64,000 bases of DNA, taken from positions 2,632,001-2,696,000 of the forward strand of contig NZ_CP053021.1 of the NCBI RefSeq assembly GCF_013001025.1. Reading direction: 5' to 3'. The notes under the pieces are model-generated. The model made no database searches. It was given only the letters and a program-made list of their open reading frames with translations, and had not been told where the DNA came from. Source of the DNA: Sphingobium yanoikuyae (GTDB lineage: Bacteria; Pseudomonadota; Alphaproteobacteria; Sphingomonadales; Sphingomonadaceae). A program made the position numbers and the translations under genes. Each line of letters begins with the position of its first letter. Within the stretch, counting starts at the first letter, position 1. This document shows, one piece after another, positions 1 to 8,758 of this stretch.

Positions 1-262
1 AGAGCAATTGCCCGGCCTGGACAGTACCGCCTTCGGTAAACAGGCGGCGACGGATCACGCCGCTGATCTGCGGCCGGACTTCGGCCGTTTCAAAGGCCGA
101 AATGCGGCCCGGCAGTTCGTTCAGCAACGGTGCCGACTCGGTCTTGAGCGTCACCACGCCCACGCTCGGCGGCGGCGGTGCGGGCGGCGCTTCCTGACCG
201 CAAGCGCTCAGCGCAAGGGCCGAAACACAGGCCAGCAATCCGAAGAAGTTCCCCTTTTGCAT
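1..262 (-). CDS. RND efflux periplasmic adaptor lipoprotein (AcrA/MexA type), N-terminal part
   Basis: This is the start of a membrane-fusion protein gene that runs off the left edge. The ATG is at 262-260 and 87 codons are visible. The protein opens with a lipoprotein signal peptide ending in LSAC, so the mature protein should be acylated at Cys21. A proline-rich stretch follows, and then the typical adaptor start (VVTLKTESAPLLNELPGRI, later VRPQISGVIRRRLFTEGG, the barrel/lipoyl part). Family knowledge: such adaptors link an inner-membrane RND pump to a TolC-like channel. It is divergent from a TetR gene with a palindromic operator between them, so it is probably the first gene of a TetR-repressed efflux operon. 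The pump itself lies outside the window. Confidence 0.85.
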   Translation of the reverse strand, partial: MQKGNFFGLLACVSALALSACGQEAPPAPPPPSVGVVTLKTESAPLLNELPGRISAFETAEVRPQISGVIRRRLFTEGGTVQAGQLL

Positions 263-294
263 CAATTTTCCCAATCCGATAAATATCGCAGGAC

Positions 295-314
295 CGGAAT
301 GAACGTTCATTCCG
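295..314. promoter_or_regulatory. 20-bp perfect palindrome, probable TetR operator
   Basis: CGGAATGAACGTTCATTCCG reads the same on both strands. It sits between the divergent adaptor gene (start 262) and the tetR gene (start 379). The GAATGAACGTTCATTC core is like known operators of TetR-family repressors of efflux pumps. From this position it could control both directions. Binding is inferred. Confidence 0.75.
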
Positions 315-378
315 CTTGCCGCGCACCTAAGAAGCTGTCAGAGGGAATTCAAGAGAAAAACAATTTTCCGAGGGTAAA

Positions 379-966
379 ATGGTTGCAGCGCAGCATGAAA
401 AAAGCAGTCGCGACCGTGTACTTGCAGCGGCGCGAGACCTGTTCAACAGCCATGGTTTCCACCAGACGTCCATGGCCGAACTCGCTTCCGCCGCACAGGT
501 ATCAGTGGGGCAAATATATCGGCTTTTCAAAGGAAAGGAAGATATCATCGAGGCTATCGTCCATGCCGACGCCGACCAGTGGGCGGAGGACGTTGATATC
601 CTGCGCAAACGACTCGACAGTGGCGAGTTGAGCATCGACGATACGTTCGAGCAACTGATGCTGCACGTCATTGACGAAAAGGATGAGGCGCTGTCGTTCG
701 ACATCCTGGCCGAAAGCTTCCGCAATCCGACGGTCGGCGAGATGATCGGCACCATGTGCGGCCGTTTCCGCGACGATATTCGCGACTTTGCCTGCGCCGC
801 CAATCCTGAGCTTTCGGGCGAGGCACTGGACGGCGCGGAGGAGATGATCCTGGCCTGCATGTTCGGCCTGGGCCATCGCAGCCTGTCGCGCCCCAATCTC
901 AGCCCGGAGGCGTCGGCCCGGCGCGCCGCCCAGATGATCGTGGCAGGCCTGAAGGCCGTGCGCTGA
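379..966 (+). CDS. TetR/AcrR-family transcriptional regulator
   Basis: The 195-residue protein has the standard TetR layout. An N-terminal helix-turn-helix spans about residues 10-57 (RVLAAARDLFNSHGFHQTSM, then LASAAQVSVGQIYRLFKGKE), followed by an all-helical ligand-binding domain. The divergent efflux adaptor gene and the palindrome at 295-314 indicate a local repressor of drug or solvent efflux that also represses itself. The ligand cannot be read from sequence. A strong hairpin separates it from the convergent amidohydrolase gene. Confidence 0.88.
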   Translation: MVAAQHEKSSRDRVLAAARDLFNSHGFHQTSMAELASAAQVSVGQIYRLFKGKEDIIEAIVHADADQWAEDVDILRKRLDSGELSIDDTFEQLMLHVIDEKDEALSFDILAESFRNPTVGEMIGTMCGRFRDDIRDFACAANPELSGEALDGAEEMILACMFGLGHRSLSRPNLSPEASARRAAQMIVAGLKAVR

Positions 967-977
967 TCGCAGCGAAA

Positions 978-1004
978 GCCGGTTCACACCGATCGTGAAC
1001 CGGC
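978..1004. terminator. Bidirectional hairpin between tetR and amidohydrolase genes
   Basis: A 10-bp perfect stem (978-987 with 995-1004, GCCGGTTCAC pairing GTGAACCGGC) and a 7-nt loop lie in the 47-bp gap between two convergent genes. There is no long T-run on either side, so termination strength is uncertain. Confidence 0.55.
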
Positions 1005-1013
1005 AGCGGCGGA

Positions 1014-2294
1014 TCACTCCACCAGTTCGCCGCCCTTCACCACGTCGCTGACATGCTGCAGCAACGTCACATCCTTGAGAGGATCACCCTGCACTGCAAC
1101 GATGTCGCCATAGCGGCCGACGGCGATCGCGCCGACATCGGCTTCCCAGCCCAGCGCCTTGGCGCCGCTGACGGTCGCCGCCTGGATCGCCTGCATCGGC
1201 GTCATGCCCCATTCGACCATCTTGGCGAATTGCTTGCCATTGTCGCCATGGGGATAGACGCCGGCATCGGTGCCGAACAGCATCGGCACGCCCGCCTTCA
1301 CCGCCTTGCGGAAGGTTTCGCGTTGGAGACGCCCGATCAGTTTCTCCTTGTCCAGGCTTTCCTGTTCGGTGCCATTGGCCGTGCCCGTCGCCAGGATATA
1401 ATCGTCATTATAGATATCCATGTCGAACCAGGTCTTCTTGCTGGCCGCCAGCTTGATCGTCTCGTCATCGGCCAGGCTGCAATGTTCGATCGTGTCGATC
1501 CCGGCTTCGATCGCGGTGCGGATACCGTCATTGCCATGGGCGTGCGCCGCAACCTTGAGGCCCAGCATATGCGCCTCGTCGGCAATCGCCTTCATCTCGT
1601 CAAAGCTCAGTTGCTGGGCGCCAACCGCGTCGCCCAGCGAGAAGACGCCGCCGGTCGCACAGATCTTGATCACGCGCGCGCCATATTTGTGCAGCCAGCG
1701 CACCTTGGCGCGGCCCTCCTGCGGGCTGTCGACCACCGAAGGCTCCTTGCGGTCCATTGAGGGCGGCAGGCCACCGCCATCGCAATGGCCGCCAGTTGCG
1801 CCGATCGCATAGCCGGCCGGGATGATCCGCGGCCCGACAATCTGCCCCTCCTCGATCGCCTGTTTGAGGCCCACATCGGCGAAATCGGCCGACCCGACAT
1901 TGCGCACCGTGGTAAAACCGGCCTTCAGCGTGATCCGCGCATTCTTGACGCCCACAGCGGTCCAGAAACTGTCGGTGTAGCGGAGCCCCTGATAGCCGCC
2001 CACTTCCGCCAGACTGGTCAAATGGACGTGCATGTCGATCAGGCCCGGCAGGATGGTCTTGCCCGACAGGTCGATATGGCGGACGTCGCTTCCCCAGCGC
2101 ACGGTGCGCGCGTCGGCAATGCCGGTAATGCGACCATCGGTGATGAAGATGGCCGGATGATCGACCGTCTTGCCGGCCAGCACATCGACCATATGGTCCG
2201 CAGTGACGACCACCTGCTCGGCAAGCGCCGGCGCGGCAGCCAGCGACAACAGGATGGTGGTGGCCATGGCCGATGCCCGGACAGTCTTCAACAT
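1014..2294 (-). CDS. Secreted metal-dependent amidohydrolase (imidazolonepropionase-like)
   Basis: The 426-residue protein starts at the ATG at 2294, which has AAGGGG upstream and opens a clear signal peptide (MLKTVRASAM...APALA). An ATG 60 codons further upstream would bury the signal and was not chosen. Amidohydrolase-superfamily metal motifs are visible: HVH at residues 89-91, a Lys in RVIKICATGG (likely the carbamylated bridge), AAHAHGNDG, EHCSLADD and FGTDAGVYPHG. This matches the periplasmic Xaa-Pro/imidazolonepropionase-like group, which hydrolyses cyclic amides or dipeptides. The exact substrate is unknown. Confidence 0.82.
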   Translation of the reverse strand: MLKTVRASAMATTILLSLAAAPALAEQVVVTADHMVDVLAGKTVDHPAIFITDGRITGIADARTVRWGSDVRHIDLSGKTILPGLIDMHVHLTSLAEVGGYQGLRYTDSFWTAVGVKNARITLKAGFTTVRNVGSADFADVGLKQAIEEGQIVGPRIIPAGYAIGATGGHCDGGGLPPSMDRKEPSVVDSPQEGRAKVRWLHKYGARVIKICATGGVFSLGDAVGAQQLSFDEMKAIADEAHMLGLKVAAHAHGNDGIRTAIEAGIDTIEHCSLADDETIKLAASKKTWFDMDIYNDDYILATGTANGTEQESLDKEKLIGRLQRETFRKAVKAGVPMLFGTDAGVYPHGDNGKQFAKMVEWGMTPMQAIQAATVSGAKALGWEADVGAIAVGRYGDIVAVQGDPLKDVTLLQHVSDVVKGGELVE

Positions 2295-2521
2295 GCGATG
2301 CAAATCCCCTTGGGCGATCGATGTCCGGGCCGCGTATGGCCGGATCATCATTGCCCCAAGCCCCTGACCTAGCGACCAAGGCCAGCCGGCATCAAGGGCA
2401 AAGATGGATGTCAGCATGGTGCCGCCCGCCCCTGTTTCACCCCCGTCCACCGCAAGCCCCTGCCCTGCCCGCAACCTGTTGGCGCCCCACCCATTGGAGG
2501 ATCAATCGAGGGAGGTATTTC

Positions 2522-2692
2522 ATGGATCTGGAAGCGAATTTCGGCCGCGCCTATTTCGAGCAGCGACGCGACCGCAATCGCCAGTTGGCGGCGCGATCGG
2601 CCACACCGGCGCTCCGCAACATGCATCTGGAATATGCGCGGCTCTACGAGCAATTGCTGCAGGCGGAGGACGCGCAAGTCGCCTCCGCCTGA
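2522..2692 (+). CDS. Small conserved-looking protein of unknown function (56 aa)
   Basis: A short ORF begins at an ATG preceded by a strong GGGAGG ribosome site 5 bases upstream. Its product is hydrophilic and predicted helical (FGRAYFEQRRDRNRQLAARS, then LEYARLYEQLLQAED) with no signal or membrane segment. Codon use matches its neighbours. It lies between the amidohydrolase and the M16 peptidase. No family was recognised; good codon usage and the ribosome site are the only support. Confidence 0.6.
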   Translation: MDLEANFGRAYFEQRRDRNRQLAARSATPALRNMHLEYARLYEQLLQAEDAQVASA

Positions 2693-2701
2693 TCCAGCCG
2701 C

Positions 2702-5599
2702 CTATTCGGCGGCGACGCCCTGTGGCAGCACCACCGCCGACCAGCTCTTGCCCGGCACCAGATATTTGGTGGCCAGCGCCTGGATATCGGCCGGCGTGAC
2801 GTTGAGCAGATCCTGGCTCATGGTCTGCATCGCCTGCACATAGCGGGGATCATGGGTCGATCCCTCCATCTGCCCCATCCAGAAGGCATTGCCGGTGCTG
2901 GCGCGCATCAACAACTGCCGCATCGGTGCCACGGCCCGTTGCAGTTCGTCGGCGCTGATCGGCGTTTTCGCCAGATCGGCGGCCGTTTCCTTCACGACGC
3001 TGTAGAAATAATTGACCCGGTCGGGCCGCACCTGGCTGGTGACCAAGATATAGCCGCCACTGTCATAGGAGAAGGGCCAGCTATTCTGCACGCTGGGCGA
3101 ATAGGCAGCGCCCTCGGTCGAGCGCAGCTTGTCGAACAGCCGGTCATTGAAGATCTGGGTCAGGATTTCGAGCTGGCGCGCCTCCTTGGTCATTGTAAAA
3201 CCGCCGGACGTCGGCCAGGCCATGACGGCGGCCGCCTGTTCCTTGTCGCCGTCATGGCGCAGGATGACCGGCTGTTCGACATGGGCGGGGAAACGCTGCA
3301 CCTTGTTCGCGGCCGGCACCGGCACGTCGGGGCGAGCCGGCATCGCGCCAAAGGTCGCCGCCACGGCCTGGATCGCCTCTTCGGCCTTCACCTGGCCGAA
3401 AATCTGGATCTCGATCGGTCCCGAAGCCAGGATCGGCTCCCAGGTCTGGCGGAAGCTCTGCGGCGTCAGCGCGTCGATTTCCGCCTTGGACGGGGTGCGG
3501 AACCGCACATCCTTGTCATGCAGCAGCCAGTTGAGGTCGCGCCCCAGCACGCCATCGGGCGCGCGCGACATCGCGTCATAGGCGACCGAGGCGCCGGTCT
3601 TCACCCGCGCGATCGGTGCCGGATCCCAGCCCGGCTGGTACAGTTTGGCGGCAAACAGGCGCAACTGGTCCTTGTAATCGGCCGGACGGGTCACCGCCTG
3701 CAATTCGAACGCGTCATCGTCGGTCGAAAACTGCATGCCCATGCGCCGGCCATTGGTCAGGTCGTCCAGTTCCCGCTGGCCCAGCTTGCCGATGCCGCTG
3801 GCCACCAGCGCATAATCGCCGGCCCAGCTTGCCACCGGCTTGGTGGGTGAAAAGGCCTGCTGGCCATGACCGAAGCGGACATTGATGCGCACCTTCTCGG
3901 TCTCCGCATCATTGGCAAACAAGGTCAGCTTGACGCCATTGGAGAAGGTGATGCTCTCCATGCCCTGCAACCCGACCGGCGTGCGCGACACGACGGTCGC
4001 GGGCGCACCGAATTTGGGCAGGTCGTCCATCGTCACCGCCTTGTCGGCCAGCCGAGCATTGGTCGCCGCCTTGACCGGCGCGGCGAGCGCAGCAGCCAGC
4101 TTCTGGTCCTGCCCCGCCTCGACCTTGCCGGTGATCAGCATCGCCCGGAACACCCCGGCGGAAAAGAGGCGGCGGGTGCAATCCAGTATCTTCTGCGGCG
4201 TCATCGCCGGCTTGCCAGAACGGAAGATGTCGAGCGCCGCCTGCGGGCTGACCGTGGTTTCGCGAATGTCCACCGCGCTCACCAGATCGCTCGCCTGCTT
4301 CGCCCCGGCTTCCGTGTCGGCATTTTCGACCTGGATCGCCAGCGCCGTGTCGAGCTGCGCATATTCGCGGTCGATTTCCTGCTGGGTCGGCGGCGCGGCC
4401 TTCGCATCCTCGATGATCGCACGCACATCGGCCAGCGCCTTCTCCCAATTCTCGCCGGTGGGCGTGATGGTGATGAAGGTGCCGTCGGCCGACCGGCTGA
4501 TATCCTGCTGATCGACGCCTGCCGCCAAGAAGCTGCCCCCTGCCCGTGCCGCCTGCTCCAGCCGCCGGCTGACGATCTGCAGCGCCAGCATGTCGGTCAG
4601 CTTGTCCTGATTATAGACGATCGTGTCGGCATGGGGCTTCCACGGACGCAACCAGGCCATGGTGAGGCCCGTCGGCGAGCCCGGTTCCACCACGACGCGG
4701 GTAGCCGGCGCCTTGGCGTCCGGTTCTCCGAAATCGGGCTGCTCGGCGCCCTTGCCGCTATCCTGCCAGCTGGCAAAATTATCCTTGAGCAATTGTTCGG
4801 CCAGCGCCGGGTCGATATCGCCGGCAATCGCAATCACCGTGTTTTCCGGGCGATACCAGCGCTGGTGGAAGGCTTCAGCCTTGGCCGCGGTCACCGCGTT
4901 GAGCGTAGCGACCGTGCCGATCGGCGCATGGTCGGCCAAGGCCTGGCCGGCGAAGAAATGCTGGCGGCTGGCGTCAGAAATGCGCATCTGCGGCCCGTCG
5001 CTCTCGCGCCGTTCAGCCAGCACCACCGCCCGCTCGGCATCGACCGCGCTGTCGACGATATTGGGGTCGGCCATCATGCCGGCCAGAATTTTCAGGCTTT
5101 CGCCAAGGCTCGCCTGATTGGCTTGGGGCAGGTCGAGCGCATAGGTGGTGCCGGTCGGCGTGGTCGCGGCATTGCTGTCGCTGCCGAAGGTTACGCCCAG
5201 CCGCTGCCAGATGCGCTTCGACTCGCCATCGGGCACATGGCGCGACCCGCGCATCGACAGATGCTCCATGAAATGGGCATAGCCCTGCTCATCGGGACGC
5301 TCCATCAGCGATCCGGCGTCGATGCGCAGGCGGATCGACACCTGCCCCGGCGGCACGCCATTGCGGCGGATGGCATAGCGCAGCCCGTTGGACAGCGTGC
5401 CAAACCGCCACGCCGTGTCGATCGGCACGTCACTATTTTCGTAGAGCCAGGGGCGGATATCCGCCTGGCTGCCGCCTGGCGCAGCCTTTGCCCCGGCGAC
5501 CGAAGGATCGGTCCTGGCCGCCAGCGGCAGGGGAGAGCCCGACAGAAGCAGGGCAAGAATGGTGAGCGAAGCGGCCGAACGGCGAGAGGTCAAACGCAT
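2702..5599 (-). CDS. M16-family zinc metallopeptidase (insulinase/pitrilysin-like), secreted
   Basis: The 965-residue protein has an N-terminal signal peptide (hydrophobic residues 10-27, cleavage after LAA). The inverted zinc motif HFMEH (HxxEH) is at residues 109-113, with the distal glutamate expected in the following helical part (DAERAVVLAERRE). Its length fits two tandem M16 peptidase halves; the C-terminal half lacks the zinc motif, as is normal. It probably degrades peptides or secreted proteins in the periplasm. The gene stands alone; 206 bases separate its start from the helicase stop. Confidence 0.88.
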   Translation of the reverse strand: MRLTSRRSAASLTILALLLSGSPLPLAARTDPSVAGAKAAPGGSQADIRPWLYENSDVPIDTAWRFGTLSNGLRYAIRRNGVPPGQVSIRLRIDAGSLMERPDEQGYAHFMEHLSMRGSRHVPDGESKRIWQRLGVTFGSDSNAATTPTGTTYALDLPQANQASLGESLKILAGMMADPNIVDSAVDAERAVVLAERRESDGPQMRISDASRQHFFAGQALADHAPIGTVATLNAVTAAKAEAFHQRWYRPENTVIAIAGDIDPALAEQLLKDNFASWQDSGKGAEQPDFGEPDAKAPATRVVVEPGSPTGLTMAWLRPWKPHADTIVYNQDKLTDMLALQIVSRRLEQAARAGGSFLAAGVDQQDISRSADGTFITITPTGENWEKALADVRAIIEDAKAAPPTQQEIDREYAQLDTALAIQVENADTEAGAKQASDLVSAVDIRETTVSPQAALDIFRSGKPAMTPQKILDCTRRLFSAGVFRAMLITGKVEAGQDQKLAAALAAPVKAATNARLADKAVTMDDLPKFGAPATVVSRTPVGLQGMESITFSNGVKLTLFANDAETEKVRINVRFGHGQQAFSPTKPVASWAGDYALVASGIGKLGQRELDDLTNGRRMGMQFSTDDDAFELQAVTRPADYKDQLRLFAAKLYQPGWDPAPIARVKTGASVAYDAMSRAPDGVLGRDLNWLLHDKDVRFRTPSKAEIDALTPQSFRQTWEPILASGPIEIQIFGQVKAEEAIQAVAATFGAMPARPDVPVPAANKVQRFPAHVEQPVILRHDGDKEQAAAVMAWPTSGGFTMTKEARQLEILTQIFNDRLFDKLRSTEGAAYSPSVQNSWPFSYDSGGYILVTSQVRPDRVNYFYSVVKETAADLAKTPISADELQRAVAPMRQLLMRASTGNAFWMGQMEGSTHDPRYVQAMQTMSQDLLNVTPADIQALATKYLVPGKSWSAVVLPQGVAAE

Positions 5600-5764
5600 A
5601 GGCAGGGGAGCCTAACGGCATTTTCCTGAATGACCACTGACAAAGATGGTCACGCCGCGGCATCGGAGCATTGCACACAGAAGGGAGAACCGGTCCTGCG
5701 CCCCACGCGATGCGACAATGGAAATATGGCGCGCGCAAAATGGCACGCGTCAGAGCGGGTCGCC

Positions 5765-5792
5765 CCGGACGCTCCATGGGGGGAGCGCCCGG
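5765..5792 (-). terminator. Imperfect hairpin downstream of the DEAD-box helicase gene
   Basis: CCGG-A-CGCTCC (5765-5775) pairs with GGAGCG-C-CCGG (5782-5792) with one mismatch, just past the helicase stop codon at 5806. There is no clear T-run, so this is a weak call. Confidence 0.35.
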
Positions 5793-5805
5793 AACGCCTC
5801 AGCTA

Positions 5806-7236
5806 TTAGCCGCGCGGTGCGCCGGTGCGCTGGACCGCGCCCTTGTGCGTGCCGACGGCGCCACCGCCGCCACCGCGACGACGACGGAAATTCTTCTTGG
5901 CGCCGGCACCATCGCCTTCGCCACGATGCGCGCCCTCGCCACGATGGCCCCCTTCACCACGGCGAGCCTTGTCGGGGGCGCCGCGCTGGGCCTTCTGCCC
6001 GTCCTGATAGCGACGCTGGCCTTCGGCGCGCTTGGCCTGCTGGGCCGGGCTCTGGCTCGGCCCCTTGCGCTGCGGCGCGGGCTTGGGAAGGTTGCGCACG
6101 GCCTCCAGGAAATTCTCCGGCAGGGGCACGATCTCGGGCTTCACCTTGGTCGCCCGCTCGATTGCCTTGAGGTAAGGCCGTTCATCATCCGCCACGAAGC
6201 TGATGGCGATACCGTCCGCGCCGGCACGCGCCGTGCGGCCGATGCGGTGGACATATTGTTCCGGCACGTTCGGGATTTCGAAGTTGATGACGTGGGACAC
6301 GCCCGACACGTCGATGCCGCGCGCGGCGATGTCGGTCGCGACCAGCAGCTTGCAATGGCCGTGGCGGAACGCCTGCAGCGCGGTGGTGCGCTGCGCCTGG
6401 CTCTTGTTGCCATGGATCGCGAAGGCCTGGATGCCCGCGCCCTCCAGGAAACGCACGACGCGGTCGGCGCCATGCTTGGTGCGGGTGAAGATCAGCGCGC
6501 GGTCAATCTCCTCGGTCTTCAGCACGATATGCAGCAGTGCCTGCTTTTCTGCCTGGTTGACGAAGGTCAGCTGCTGGCGAACGCGCTCGGCCGTGGTCGA
6601 CTGCGGCGCGACGCTGACCTTGACCGGATCATTGAGGAACTGGCCGGCCAGCGCCTCGATCTCCTTGGGCATGGTGGCCGAGAAGAACAGGTTCTGGCGA
6701 TCGCGCGGCAGCAGCTTGGCGATGCGCTTCAGGGGATGGATGAAGCCCATGTCCATCATCTGGTCCGCTTCGTCGAGGACGAAGATTTCCGTGTCCTTGA
6801 TGGTGAAGGCGCGCTGGTCGATCAGGTCGAGCAGGCGGCCGGGGGTAGCGACGACGATGTCGACGCCGGCCGACAGGGCACGGATCTGCTTGTTGACCGG
6901 CACGCCGCCGAACACGGTTTCCACCGACAGGCGCAGGAAGCGACCATAGTCGCGGAAGCTCTGGGCGATCTGGGCGGCCAGCTCGCGGGTCGGCGACAGC
7001 ACCAGCATGCGACAGCCCTTGATCGGCGTCGGCTTGGGATTGCGCGCGAAATAGTCGAGGCTGGGCAGCGCGAAGGCTGCGGTCTTGCCGGTGCCGGTCT
7101 GGGCGATGCCGCACAGGTCGCGGCCTTCCAGCAGGACCGGAATGGCCTTTTGCTGGATCGGCGTCGGCTCGGCATATTTCTTGGCGGTAAGCGCCTTGAT
7201 GATCGGCTCGGAAAGACCAAGTTCATTGAAATGCAT
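5806..7236 (-). CDS. rhlE: DEAD-box ATP-dependent RNA helicase, RhlE type
   Basis: The 476-residue protein begins MHFNELGLSE at the ATG at 7236, placing the Q motif (PTPIQQKAIP) at the usual distance; a longer ORF to 7293 adds unrelated sequence. Motif I AQTGTGKT is at residues 45-52, Ia PTRELA at 82-87, TPGRLLD at 131-137, DEAD at 155-158, then SAT, VATDIAARGIDV and HRIGRTARAG. The C-terminal tail is long, basic and rich in Gly/Arg, typical of RhlE. It unwinds short RNA duplexes in ribosome assembly and mRNA turnover. The 280-base upstream gap may include a structured leader, as is common for cold-induced helicase genes. Confidence 0.93.
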   Translation of the reverse strand: MHFNELGLSEPIIKALTAKKYAEPTPIQQKAIPVLLEGRDLCGIAQTGTGKTAAFALPSLDYFARNPKPTPIKGCRMLVLSPTRELAAQIAQSFRDYGRFLRLSVETVFGGVPVNKQIRALSAGVDIVVATPGRLLDLIDQRAFTIKDTEIFVLDEADQMMDMGFIHPLKRIAKLLPRDRQNLFFSATMPKEIEALAGQFLNDPVKVSVAPQSTTAERVRQQLTFVNQAEKQALLHIVLKTEEIDRALIFTRTKHGADRVVRFLEGAGIQAFAIHGNKSQAQRTTALQAFRHGHCKLLVATDIAARGIDVSGVSHVINFEIPNVPEQYVHRIGRTARAGADGIAISFVADDERPYLKAIERATKVKPEIVPLPENFLEAVRNLPKPAPQRKGPSQSPAQQAKRAEGQRRYQDGQKAQRGAPDKARRGEGGHRGEGAHRGEGDGAGAKKNFRRRRGGGGGAVGTHKGAVQRTGAPRG

Positions 7237-7468
7237 GAGAAACTCACAAGTCGGCCGGGCGCCAACCTGTCTGCGGACGCAGCAAGGGCGCAAGGCGGGT
7301 TAGGAAACGACCCGCGTGAATAGGGAAGCCTCAAGCTTGGCGCAGACTGTCATTGGCCGGTTCCCAGGGCCTGTCAGAGCCGGGAACGATCACGCTGCCA
7401 ATCGCTATCGGGCCCCAAGGGCCATGCTGCGCTGCCGCACATATGGGGCAAATGCCGCCGAAAAGCAA

Positions 7469-7496
7469 GCGGCCACGGGATTTCGCCCGCGGCCGC
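7469..7496 (-). terminator. Hairpin terminator for the PNPOx-family gene
   Basis: GCGGCC-A-CGGG (7469-7479) pairs with CCCG-C-GGCCGC (7486-7496) around a 6-nt loop, starting 20 bases past the stop codon of the minus-strand gene. Read on the minus strand it is followed by TTGCTTTT, which fits intrinsic termination. Confidence 0.6.
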
Positions 7497-7515
7497 CCAA
7501 CATCATGCCAATCCT

Positions 7516-7986
7516 TTAAAGACTGACCTCGGCATGCTTGTCGCGCAACTCCGCACGGACATCGCCGCCGAACATCATCTTGAACACCCCGCCGATCGAC
7601 AGATCGGCGCGCCAGATCTCCGCCGTGCCAAGGTCAAAGCGCAGCATCAGCAGGTTGGGATCCTGTCGTCCGCCAGGATACCAGGCCTCGACCTGCTTCG
7701 ACCAGTAACGGTCGATCACCGCCTCGTCGGTCTCCGGCACCAGCGTGCCGTTGATGCAGGCGAACAGATAATGATCCTTCGCCGCGAACTGCGCCATCGC
7801 CGGGCCGCCGGGCGCCAGTCGATTGTCGCGACTGGTATAGAACCAGAAGCAATGATCGGCATCCTTGTCCAATTGCGCGGTCATCGGCACGCTGTGCGCA
7901 TGGGCACCCTGCAACCCCACCATCAGGAACGGGCTGCTCGACAGATCCGTCCAGAAACGTTCGCGAATATCCTTGTCGTCGCTCAT
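7516..7986 (-). CDS. Pyridoxamine 5'-phosphate oxidase-like flavoprotein (general stress protein 26 type)
   Basis: The 156-residue protein fits the small split-barrel family that binds FMN or related cofactors. Supporting segments are FLMVGLQGAHAHSVPMTAQ, FWFYTSRDNRL and WYPGGRQDPNLLMLRFDLGTAEIW, the last typical of the general-stress-protein-26 subgroup. It is soluble, with no signal peptide. The start has AAGGAGAT upstream. A possible EcfG-type promoter lies just upstream (8022-8046), which would put it in the general stress response. The reaction is unknown. Confidence 0.82.
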   Translation of the reverse strand: MSDDKDIRERFWTDLSSSPFLMVGLQGAHAHSVPMTAQLDKDADHCFWFYTSRDNRLAPGGPAMAQFAAKDHYLFACINGTLVPETDEAVIDRYWSKQVEAWYPGGRQDPNLLMLRFDLGTAEIWRADLSIGGVFKMMFGGDVRAELRDKHAEVSL

Positions 7987-8021
7987 CTTTCCATCTCCTT
8001 ATCTGGGGCTTCACCAAAGGA

Positions 8022-8046
8022 AATGGCCCGACGCCGCCGAGGTTCC
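8022..8046 (-). promoter_or_regulatory. Candidate EcfG (general stress sigma factor) promoter
   Basis: On the minus strand GGAAC (8046-8042) is followed after 16 bases by CATT (8025-8022). The alphaproteobacterial EcfG consensus is GGAAC, 16-17 bases, CGTT, so the -10 has one mismatch. It sits 36-60 bases before the start of a general-stress-like protein, which makes the match more credible. Confidence 0.4.
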
Positions 8047-8091
8047 GTTTGACCGCTTGATCTCGGGCGCGCACGTCGCCACATAGCGGCC

Positions 8092-8670
8092 ATGCTGATC
8101 GAGACCGAACTCACGCCCAATCCGGCGACCGTCAAATTCCTCCCCGGCCAGGCCGTCATGGGCGCCGCGGGCACCCGCGACTTCGCCAGCCCCGAAGAGG
8201 CGGAAGTCTCGCCACTGGCCGATGCGCTGTTCGGCCTGGGTGACGTGACCGGTGTCTTCTTCGGCGCCGACTTCATTTCGGTGACGATCGCGCCGGGCGC
8301 CGAATGGAGCGACGTGAAGCCGGAAATCCTCTCGATCCTGCTCGACCATTTCTCGGCCAACATGCCGCTGTTCGCCGCCGGCACCGCCGCGGGCTTCAGC
8401 GTCCCGGCCGAAGAAGAGGCTTTCACCGATGACCCGGAAGATGCCGAGATCGTCGACCAGATCAAGGATTTGATCGAAACCCGCGTGCGTCCGGCCGTGG
8501 CCAATGACGGCGGCGACATCATCTATCGCGGCTTCGACAAGGGCACCGTCTATCTGCGCATGCAGGGCGCCTGCGCCGGCTGCCCCTCCTCCTCCGCAAC
8601 GCTCAAGAACGGCATCGAGCAGTTGCTCAAACATTATGTGCCGGAAGTGACGGAAGTCCGCGCGGTCTGA
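8092..8670 (+). CDS. NifU/Nfu-type iron-sulfur cluster carrier protein
   Basis: The 192-residue protein has two parts. Residues 1-90 form the Nfu N-terminal domain (TELTPNPATVKFLPGQ). Residues 115-192 form the NifU C-terminal domain with the cluster-binding C161-A-G-C164 in GACAGCPSSS. It accepts a 4Fe-4S cluster and passes it to targets in the cytoplasm. It heads a plus-strand run that includes miaB, a radical-SAM Fe-S enzyme, which may be one client. Length and domain order are those of alphaproteobacterial Nfu proteins. Confidence 0.9.
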   Translation: MLIETELTPNPATVKFLPGQAVMGAAGTRDFASPEEAEVSPLADALFGLGDVTGVFFGADFISVTIAPGAEWSDVKPEILSILLDHFSANMPLFAAGTAAGFSVPAEEEAFTDDPEDAEIVDQIKDLIETRVRPAVANDGGDIIYRGFDKGTVYLRMQGACAGCPSSSATLKNGIEQLLKHYVPEVTEVRAV

Positions 8671-8758
8671 CGCTGCGATGACCGGATTTGGCAAATCGCC
8701 CCGGATCGATTAACCGCAGCCATATCCATATCGGCACCGCGGCTTCGGGGGAGTGAAT

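Noticed and set aside
2295..2474. 60-codon N-terminal extension of the amidohydrolase
   Set aside because: It would place the signal peptide inside the protein and has no ribosome site; the ATG at 2294 fits better.
3866..5629. 587-codon plus-strand frame
   Set aside because: Antisense to the M16 peptidase gene, with shadow-type composition and no ribosome site.
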